A DNA stretch of 5,436 nucleotides from Planctomycetota bacterium (GTDB lineage: Bacteria; Planctomycetota; B15-G4; JADJEK01), in NCBI GenBank assembly GCA_016795255.1, contig JAEUIB010000723.1, positions 1-5,436 on the forward strand, given 5' to 3'. Under the pieces are notes generated by a model. It was not told the DNA's origin. It did not search any database and was given only the letters and a program-made list of their open reading frames with translations. This document shows, one piece after another, positions 1-5,436 of this stretch. The first letter of the stretch is position 1, and every line of letters starts with the position of its first letter. Position numbers and translations under genes: made by a program.

Positions 1-925
<925 letters not shown>

Positions 926-927
<2 letters not shown>

Positions 928-940
928 GGGAGAGCCAGGA
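926..940 (+). promoter_or_regulatory. Ribosome binding region of actC
   Basis: The 17-base gap after the actB stop (925-927) holds two purine-rich candidates: GAGGGAGAG (926-934), overlapping the stop codon, and AGGA (937-940), 4 bases before the ATG at 945. Together they support 945 as the actC start, even though the frame stays open far upstream through actB. Placement so close to the actB stop suggests translational coupling. Confidence 0.55.
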
Positions 941-944
941 CTCC

Positions 945-2321
945 ATGACCTCTTCCACCACGACGCAGAACGTGCTCGAGCAGCCGCCGCTGGTTCAGGG
1001 CGGTCTCGATTTCGCCGGCGTGACGCAGACCGTCGTCGGCGTCGTCGAGTCGAAAGAGACGCCGAAGATCTGGTTCGCGCTGTTCGGCGTGTCCGTGATC
1101 CTGCTGCTGATGCTGCTCGGGATGATCGGGCACCTGATCTGGACCGGCGTCGGCGTCTGGGGCAACAACGTCCCGGTCGCCTGGGGCTGGCCGATCGTGA
1201 ACTTCGTGTTCTGGGTCGGCATCGGCCACGCAGGCACGCTGATCTCCGCGATCTTGTTCCTGTTCCGCCAGGGCTGGCGTACGGGCATCAACCGGTTCGC
1301 CGAAGCGATGACGATCTTCGCCGTCATCTGCGCCGGTCTGTTCCCCGGCATCCACATCGGCCGCGTCTGGCTCGCGTACTGGTTGTTCCCGATCCCGAAC
1401 CAGATGGCGATGTGGCCGCAGTTCCGCTCGCCGCTGCTGTGGGACGTGTTCGCGGTCTCGACGTACTTCACCGTCTCCGCGATGTTCTGGTACCTCGGCC
1501 TCGTGCCGGACCTGGCGACGATCCGCGACCGCGCGACGACGCCGATCCGCAAGCTGATCTACGGTCTGCTGGCGCTCGGCTGGCGCGGTTCGGCGCGTCA
1601 GTGGCATCGCTACGAGCGCGCGTACTTGATCCTCGCCGCGCTGTCGACGCCGCTCGTCCTTTCGGTGCACTCGGTCGTTTCGTTCGACTTCGCGGTGTCG
1701 CAGATCCCCGGCTGGCACACGACGATCTTCCCGCCGTACTTCGTCGCGGGCGCGATCTTCTCCGGCTTCGCGATGGTCGTGACGCTCGCGGTGCCGGCGC
1801 GCGCGCTGTTCAACATGAAGAACCTGATCACCGACCGGCATCTCGAGTCGATGAACAAGGTCATCCTCGCGACCGGCATGATGGTCGGTTACGCGTACTC
1901 GATCGAGTTCTTCATCGCGTGGTACAGCGGCAACGCGCTCGAGCGCTTCACGTTCATCAACCGCGCGTTCGGTTGGTACGCGTGGGCGTACTGGATCATG
2001 GTGAGCTGCAACGTGCTCGCGCCGCAGGTCTTCTGGTTCAAGAAGATGCGCACCAACATCCCGGTGATGATGGTCGTCGCGATCCTCGTCAACGTCGGCA
2101 TGTGGTTCGAACGCTTCGTGATCGTCATCACGTCGCTGTCGCGCGACTACCTGCCGTCGTCGTGGGGTTACTTCAGCCCGACCGGCGTCGACATCGCGAT
2201 GTTCATCGGCAGCTTCGGTCTGTTCTTCACGCTGTTCCTGCTGTTCCTGCGCTTCCTGCCGATGGTCGCCGTCGCGGAAGTGAAGAACGTCATGGATCAG
2301 GCCCATCCGTCGCATCACTGA
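945..2321 (+). CDS. actC: ActC, NrfD/PsrC-type membrane subunit of Alternative Complex III (quinol oxidation)
   Basis: Integral membrane subunit, 458 residues, close to the usual family length. I count about ten hydrophobic helices (roughly residues 41-64, 83-107, 119-148, 166-187, 227-247, 262-286, 305-328, 342-365, 371-395, 416-440), as expected for the NrfD fold of two four-helix bundles plus extra helices. Family signatures are GVWGNNVPVAWGWPIVNFVFW (residues 70-90), GHAGTLISA (94-102), GLFPGIHIGR (131-140) and LWDVFAVSTYF (165-175). His137 and Asp167 are 30 residues apart. That matches the spacing of the His and Asp proposed as quinol-site residues in Rhodothermus marinus ActC (His139/Asp169, recalled from memory). 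The role is to oxidise quinol near the periplasmic face and pass electrons to the [3Fe-4S] cluster of ActB. The start at 945 is chosen from the purine-rich leader and the family N-terminus; the in-frame sequence before it is an Arg-rich shadow of actB. Confidence 0.95.
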   Translation: MTSSTTTQNVLEQPPLVQGGLDFAGVTQTVVGVVESKETPKIWFALFGVSVILLLMLLGMIGHLIWTGVGVWGNNVPVAWGWPIVNFVFWVGIGHAGTLISAILFLFRQGWRTGINRFAEAMTIFAVICAGLFPGIHIGRVWLAYWLFPIPNQMAMWPQFRSPLLWDVFAVSTYFTVSAMFWYLGLVPDLATIRDRATTPIRKLIYGLLALGWRGSARQWHRYERAYLILAALSTPLVLSVHSVVSFDFAVSQIPGWHTTIFPPYFVAGAIFSGFAMVVTLAVPARALFNMKNLITDRHLESMNKVILATGMMVGYAYSIEFFIAWYSGNALERFTFINRAFGWYAWAYWIMVSCNVLAPQVFWFKKMRTNIPVMMVVAILVNVGMWFERFVIVITSLSRDYLPSSWGYFSPTGVDIAMFIGSFGLFFTLFLLFLRFLPMVAVAEVKNVMDQAHPSHH

Positions 2322-2337
2322 GACGAAAAACACAGCG

Positions 2338-3606
2338 ATGAACCACGACGCGACTCCCTCGAACACCCGTTCGCACGACTGGAAGGTCCACGGCTACGTC
2401 GCCGAATACGGCGACGTCGACTCGTTGATCCACGCGTGCGAGAAGGTCCGCGACGCCGGCTACACGAAGTGGGACGCGCACTCGCCGTTCCCGGTGCACG
2501 GCATCGACGACGCGATGGGCATCAAGCCGACGATCCTGCCGTGGATCGTGCTCGGTGGCGGGCTCACGGGTCTGCTGACCGCGTTCGTGCTGCAGTGGTG
2601 GACGAACGCGATCGACTACCCGTTCCTGATCTCCGGCAAGCCGATGATGTCGATCCCGGCTTGGATCCCGGTCTGCTTCGAGTTGACGGTCCTGCTGAGC
2701 GCGATCTCGGCGTTCCTGTCCGTGCTCGTGTTGAACGTGCTGCCCGCGCTGTACCACCCGCTGTTCAACCTCGAGCGTTTCAAGCGCGCGACCGACGACA
2801 AGTTCTTCGTGTCGATCGAGGCGGCCGACCCGCTGTTCCACGAGACGAACACGAAGAGCCTGCTCGCGTCGACGCATCCGGCCGCGCTCGAGACCTGCAT
2901 GGAAGAGACGAAGCAGGCGAAGCTGCCGATCGCGTTCCACTACGTCGGCGCGCTGGCGACGCTGCTGACGTTCATCCCGCTGGCGCTGATCTACAAGGCT
3001 CGCTTCGCGAAGAGCGACGCGCCGCGCGTCCACATCGTTTGGGACATGGACTGGCAGCCGAAGTACAAGACGCAGAAGCAGGCGAAGTTCACCGGCTTCG
3101 CCGATCACCGCACGATGCGCCAGCAGATCCCCGGCACCGTGGCGTGGGGCGACGATCCCGACGCCTCGCCGCTGACGACCGGCAAGGACGCGGCGGGCAA
3201 CTGGATCAACAACTTCCCGCTGCAAGTCGACGCGCAACTGATGGCGCGCGGTGAAGAGCGCTTCGGCATCTACTGCGCTCCGTGCCACGGACTCGATGGT
3301 GCGGGAACGGGCACGGTCGCGCGCCGCGCCGAGCAGCTGCTCGCCGCGAACAAGGCGCAGGGCTGGACGCGTCCGGCGTCGCTGGTCGGCACGCTCGAAG
3401 ACGCGCGCCTGCGCCGCGACACGCCGAACGGCGAGCTGTTCAACACGATCACGAACGGCAAGAACACGATGCAAGGCTACGGCGGACAGATCACGCCGAA
3501 GGACCGCTGGGCGATCGTGCTGTACGTGCGTGCGCTGCAGCGCGCGAAGTTCCTGCCCGACGCGGACGTGCCGCCCGAGCTGAAGGACAAGCTGGCCGGC
3601 AAATGA
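2338..3606 (+). CDS. actDE: ActD-ActE fusion: DUF3341 membrane subunit joined to monohaem cytochrome c subunit of ACIII
   Basis: One 422-residue frame holds two ACIII subunits. Residues 1 to about 190 are ActD: a soluble domain beginning WKVHGYVAEYGDVDSL, then two membrane helices (about 66-88 and 107-136), with HPLFNLERFKRATDDKFFV between them and the end of the domain. A third helix (about 198-219) leads into ActE. The ActE part has the haem c motif CAPCH (Cys313, Cys316, His317) and a probable distal ligand Met378 in NTMQGYGGQI, followed by DRWAIVLYVRALQ, typical of class I cytochrome c. Inferred topology: ActD head in the cytoplasm, a helical hairpin, then the third helix carries the chain across so that the haem lies in the periplasm. 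No stop codon or frame change occurs at the junction. Separate ActE proteins are usually exported lipoproteins; here no signal peptide or lipobox is needed. The next Met is residue 60, inside the domain, so the start at 2338 is secure although its ribosome binding site is weak. It follows actC by 16 bases. Confidence 0.93.
   Translation: MNHDATPSNTRSHDWKVHGYVAEYGDVDSLIHACEKVRDAGYTKWDAHSPFPVHGIDDAMGIKPTILPWIVLGGGLTGLLTAFVLQWWTNAIDYPFLISGKPMMSIPAWIPVCFELTVLLSAISAFLSVLVLNVLPALYHPLFNLERFKRATDDKFFVSIEAADPLFHETNTKSLLASTHPAALETCMEETKQAKLPIAFHYVGALATLLTFIPLALIYKARFAKSDAPRVHIVWDMDWQPKYKTQKQAKFTGFADHRTMRQQIPGTVAWGDDPDASPLTTGKDAAGNWINNFPLQVDAQLMARGEERFGIYCAPCHGLDGAGTGTVARRAEQLLAANKAQGWTRPASLVGTLEDARLRRDTPNGELFNTITNGKNTMQGYGGQITPKDRWAIVLYVRALQRAKFLPDADVPPELKDKLAGK
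3274..3288 (+). other. Haem c attachment site (CAPCH) in the ActE part
   Basis: The codons encode Cys-Ala-Pro-Cys-His. The two cysteines would bind the haem vinyl groups covalently and His317 is the proximal iron ligand. The best candidate for the distal ligand is Met378 (3469-3471). This is the only CxxCH in the window; the pentahaem ActA must be encoded upstream. Confidence 0.93.
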
Positions 3607-3644
3607 ACGAGCGATGCGAGCGAACGGATTCGATCGGACCCTCT

Positions 3645-3649
3645 GGAAA
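3645..3649 (+). promoter_or_regulatory. Ribosome binding site of actF
   Basis: GGAAA lies 5 bases before the ATG at 3655, in the 48-base gap that is the longest in the operon. It is a modest Shine-Dalgarno match. The gap shows no convincing hairpin or T-run, so I see no terminator there. Confidence 0.45.
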
Positions 3650-3654
3650 CGGCA

Positions 3655-4884
3655 ATGGCTCACGCACTGACGGCTGACGAACTGCGCCAACAGACGACCC
3701 TCGGCGAAGACGCTTCGTCGTGGTCGAACCGACTGCTCGGCATCGGCTTGCTGCTGCTGCTCGGCTCGGCGGCGTACGCGTTCACGGGTCCGGAAGGCTC
3801 GTGGCGGCAGTTCCTGTTCTCGTACCACATCGCGTTCTGCTTCTTCCTGAGCATGACGCTCGGCGCGCTGTGGTTCGTGACGATCCATCACCTCGTCGGC
3901 GCGAAGTGGAGCACGTCCGTGCGCCGCGTCGCCGAGCTGACGATGGGCAGCTTCCCGCTGCTGCTCGTGCTGTTCCTGCCGACGCTGTTCTCGGTGATGA
4001 AGGGGGACGACGGACTGTTCCCGTGGGTCTCCCACGAGCGGATGGAGAGCAGCCACCTCCTGCACGGCAAGATCGGTTACCTGAACCCGACGTTCTTCCT
4101 GATCCGCGTCGCGCTCTACTTCGCGGTCTGGATCGGCTTCGCGCGGTTCTTCGCGGCGAACTCGCGCGCGCAGGACCTCAACGGCGACGTGATGCTGACC
4201 GCGAAGATGCGCAAGCTCGCGCCGGTCGCGATCATCCTGTTCGCGCTGACGACGACCTTCGCCGCGTTCGACTTCCTGATGTCGCTCGAACCGGAGTGGT
4301 TCAGCACGATCTTCGGCGTGTACTTCTTCGCCGGCTGCGCGCTGTCGTTCTTCTGCTCGACGATCGTCATCACGATGCTCGCGCAGGAGAAGGGCCGGCT
4401 GCAGGGGATCGTCACCGCCGAGCACTACCACGACCTCGGCAAGTGGACGTTCGCGTTCGTGTTCTTCTGGGGCTACATCGCGTTCTCCCAGTTCATGCTG
4501 ATCTGGTACGCGAACCTGCCGGAAGAGACGTTCTGGTTCCGCGATCGCTTCGAAGGCTCGTGGATCTCGATCGCGGTGTTCATCCTGCTCGGCCACCTGC
4601 TGATCCCGTTCGGCGGTCTGGTGTCGCGCCACGTGAAGCGCAATCGCGCCGCGCTGGCGTTCTGGGCCGTGACGCTGCTGCTGATGCACTGGGTCGACCT
4701 GTACTGGATCGCGATGCCGGTGCTGCACGAGAAGGGCGTCGAGTTCCACCTGTTCGACGTGTCGCTGCTGGTCGGCATCGGCGCGATGTTCGCCGGCCTG
4801 TGGCTGAAGCGGGCGCAGGGCGGACTGCTCGCGCCGGTCAAGGACCCGTACTTCGAAGCGTCGCTGCGCTTCAAGAACATGTGA
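3655..4884 (+). CDS. actF: ActF, polytopic membrane subunit of Alternative Complex III
   Basis: Integral membrane subunit of 409 residues, the usual ActF length, with about ten hydrophobic helices (roughly 27-44, 53-80, 98-115, 144-167, 188-208, 217-241, 266-285, 303-324, 331-353, 368-384). It is a distant NrfD-like paralogue of ActC. Recognisable family segments are SYHIAFCFFLSMTLGALWF (56-74) followed by HHLVGAKW (78-85), DFLMSLEPEWFSTIFGVYFF (206-225), and YHDLGKWTFAFVFFWGYIAF (258-277) followed by MLIWYANLPEET. The Asp/Glu/His residues inside or next to helices (His77, His78, Asp206, Glu212, His314, His345, Asp348) are candidates for proton handling, by analogy with half-channels proposed in ACIII structures; no quinone is thought to react in ActF. 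The N-terminus MAHALTADELRQQ precedes the first helix, and the start is supported by GGAAA upstream. The stop overlaps the ribosome binding site of the next gene. Confidence 0.94.
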   Translation: MAHALTADELRQQTTLGEDASSWSNRLLGIGLLLLLGSAAYAFTGPEGSWRQFLFSYHIAFCFFLSMTLGALWFVTIHHLVGAKWSTSVRRVAELTMGSFPLLLVLFLPTLFSVMKGDDGLFPWVSHERMESSHLLHGKIGYLNPTFFLIRVALYFAVWIGFARFFAANSRAQDLNGDVMLTAKMRKLAPVAIILFALTTTFAAFDFLMSLEPEWFSTIFGVYFFAGCALSFFCSTIVITMLAQEKGRLQGIVTAEHYHDLGKWTFAFVFFWGYIAFSQFMLIWYANLPEETFWFRDRFEGSWISIAVFILLGHLLIPFGGLVSRHVKRNRAALAFWAVTLLLMHWVDLYWIAMPVLHEKGVEFHLFDVSLLVGIGAMFAGLWLKRAQGGLLAPVKDPYFEASLRFKNM

Positions 4885-4890
4885 GGTGAG
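4883..4890 (+). promoter_or_regulatory. Strong ribosome binding site overlapping the actF stop
   Basis: GAGGTGAG overlaps the TGA stop of actF (4882-4884) and ends 3 bases before the ATG at 4894. It is the best Shine-Dalgarno sequence in the window. It decides the start of the small downstream gene over the in-frame ATG at 4915 and implies tight translational coupling to actF. Confidence 0.7.
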
Positions 4891-4893
4891 TCG

Positions 4894-5181
4894 ATGACGA
4901 CCGAATCCGACAGCATGAACTCGGGCTTCCTCGCCACCATCGTGTTCGGCGGCGCGTTCCTGACGCTGACGGCGATCTTCGCGATGCAGGGCTTGTCGCT
5001 GCAGAGCGACGAATGGCAGTTCGAGAAGAAGTTCGTCGACGTCGCGTACCCCGAATTGGTCGCGACGCAGACCGAGGCCCGCACGAACCTGAACAAGCTC
5101 GAGCGCGTCGACGCCAACACCGTCGCGGTCCCGATCGACGTCGCGAAGGACCTCGTGGTCAAGCAACTCCGCGGCAAGTGA
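4894..5181 (+). CDS. Small single-helix membrane protein with VPID motif, ACIII/oxidase-associated
   Basis: 95 residues, function not established. After a short polar N-terminus (MTTESDSMNS) comes one membrane helix (about 11-32, GFLATIVFGGAFLTLTAIFA). A charged, mainly helical tail of about 60 residues follows, rich in Lys, Glu and Asp, ending VPIDVAKDLVVKQLRGK. The tail pattern (YPELVATQ...RVDANTVAVPIDVAKDLV) resembles the 'VRIPIDRAM-L' segment that I recall from small unnamed proteins and linkers encoded between actF and SCO/coxB genes in several phyla; this is from memory, not a search. With no signal cleavage site, it is probably anchored N-in with the tail in the periplasm. It begins 9 bases after actF behind a strong ribosome binding site, so it is likely made in step with the complex. 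It could be an accessory ACIII subunit (an ActG-like role is possible but unsupported by visible homology) or an oxidase assembly factor. It is a real gene by codon bias and position. Confidence 0.8.
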   Translation: MTTESDSMNSGFLATIVFGGAFLTLTAIFAMQGLSLQSDEWQFEKKFVDVAYPELVATQTEARTNLNKLERVDANTVAVPIDVAKDLVVKQLRGK

Positions 5182-5202
5182 ACGCCGCGATCGCAGAGCA
5201 AC

Positions 5203-5206
5203 GGAG
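5203..5206 (+). promoter_or_regulatory. Ribosome binding site of the SCO-like gene
   Basis: GGAG stands 4 bases before the ATG at 5211 and 7 bases before a second ATG at 5214. The spacing favours the second ATG. The two choices differ by a single N-terminal Met. Confidence 0.55.
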
Positions 5207-5210
5207 AACG

Positions 5211-5276
5211 ATGATGCGCGTCCTGGTCCCCGGTCTCGTCACCTTCCTGGCGTCGTGCGCCCCCGCGGCGTTCGCG
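5211..5276 (+). other. Export signal of the SCO-like protein
   Basis: Encodes 22 residues: a short start with one Arg, a hydrophobic core VLVPGLVTFLA, and the end CAPAAFA before Gln23. AFA|Q is a good signal peptidase I site. LASC ending at Cys16 (5256-5258) also fits a lipobox, so the protein could instead be a lipoprotein. Either way it is directed out of the cytoplasm. Confidence 0.75.
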
Positions 5277-5436
5277 CAGGTGGTGCGTGACGTGCCGGAG
5301 GACATGAAGGGCGTCGGCGTCGAGCAGAAGGTCGGAGCGCAGATCCCGCTCGACCTCGCGTTCACCGACGACAACGGGCTGCCGGTCACGCTGGCGAAGT
5401 ACTTCGACGGTTCGAAGCCGATCCTGCTGACGCTGA
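5211..5436 (+). CDS. SCO1/SenC/PrrC-type copper chaperone, N-terminal fragment (3' end beyond window)
   Basis: Only the first 75 codons are visible. The N-terminus is an export signal: MMR, a hydrophobic stretch (residues 4-14), then two possible processing sites (LASC at 13-16 and AFA|Q at 20-23). The mature part reads VEQKVGAQIPLDLAFTDDNG, then LPVTLAKYFDGSKPILLTL. This is the opening of the SCO thioredoxin-like fold: 'iGaqiPLdl.FtDe.G..vtL..yF..kPvll.l', normally followed by the CPxxC copper-binding motif, which lies past the edge. SCO proteins deliver copper to the CuA site of cytochrome c oxidase or act as thiol reductases. Its place 29 bases after the small gene at the end of an act operon fits a downstream coxB/coxA oxidase cluster. 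The start may be 5211 or, by ribosome-site spacing, 5214. Family assignment is good; copper function is inferred because the motif is not visible. Confidence 0.85.
   Translation, partial: MMRVLVPGLVTFLASCAPAAFAQVVRDVPEDMKGVGVEQKVGAQIPLDLAFTDDNGLPVTLAKYFDGSKPILLTL

Noticed and set aside
3607..3654. Possible terminator or promoter in the longest intergenic gap
   Set aside because: Only short chance palindromes (such as CGATCG) are present, with no stable hairpin plus T-run and no convincing -35/-10 pair.
3251..3677. Out-of-frame plus-strand open frames within actDE
   Set aside because: Arg-rich translations in the wrong frame over the conserved cytochrome c domain.
3746..3762. CTG triplet run as a repeat element
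   Set aside because: It simply encodes a run of Leu in the first membrane helix of ActF.
2290..5166. 958-codon open frame on the minus strand antisense to actDE, actF and the small gene
   Set aside because: Its translation is a low-complexity run of Arg, Glu, Gln, Asp, His and Val with no domain pattern. It is what GC-rich sense codons ending in C or G give when read backwards, and the sense strand carries clear conserved proteins.

Overview
The window carries one co-directional (+ strand) run of bioenergetic genes: the middle and end of an Alternative Complex III (ACIII, Act) operon, followed by the first genes of what is probably a cytochrome c oxidase/copper-maturation module. ACIII is a cyanide-insensitive quinol:electron-acceptor oxidoreductase that does the job of the bc1 complex in bacteria lacking it, or working alongside it. 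It is a relative of the NrfD/PsrC-type molybdo-iron-sulfur membrane complexes. This is a known system, not a new one. The interest lies in its local architecture.

Layout: (1) positions 1-927, the C-terminal iron-sulfur half of ActB, cut by the left edge. (2) 945-2321, ActC, an NrfD-type quinol-oxidising membrane subunit. (3) 2338-3606, one uninterrupted reading frame joining ActD (DUF3341-type, two membrane helices) to ActE (monohaem cytochrome c). (4) 3655-4884, ActF, a second polytopic NrfD-like membrane subunit. (5) 4894-5181, a 95-residue single-helix protein with a VPID motif that I cannot name with confidence. (6) 5211 to the right edge, the N-terminus of a SCO1/SenC-type copper chaperone with an export signal. 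The gaps are 17, 16, 48, 9 and 29 bases. I see no terminator hairpin or internal promoter in any of them, so a single transcript is likely.

How the genes work together: quinol is oxidised at the membrane in ActC. Electrons pass to the four Fe-S clusters of ActB on the periplasmic face and then towards the c-type haems (ActE and the pentahaem ActA, which would lie upstream of this window). From there they go to a soluble or oxidase-bound cytochrome c. The SCO protein would help deliver copper to the CuA centre of a terminal oxidase presumably encoded just downstream. ActC and ActF are the candidate proton-handling membrane subunits.

Organism: a GC-rich Gram-negative-type bacterium with strong G/C preference at third codon positions (GCG Ala, TCG Ser, ACG Thr, CTG Leu, ATC Ile). 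Exported redox subunits and c-type cytochrome imply a periplasm. ACIII operons occur in Planctomycetota, Acidobacteriota, Myxococcota, Bacteroidota, Gemmatimonadota, Verrucomicrobiota and some Proteobacteria; the sequence alone does not let me choose among the high-GC ones. The long antisense and out-of-frame open frames are compositional shadows. No RNA genes, mobile elements, CRISPR arrays or long repeats were seen, and no gene-free stretch exceeds 48 bases.
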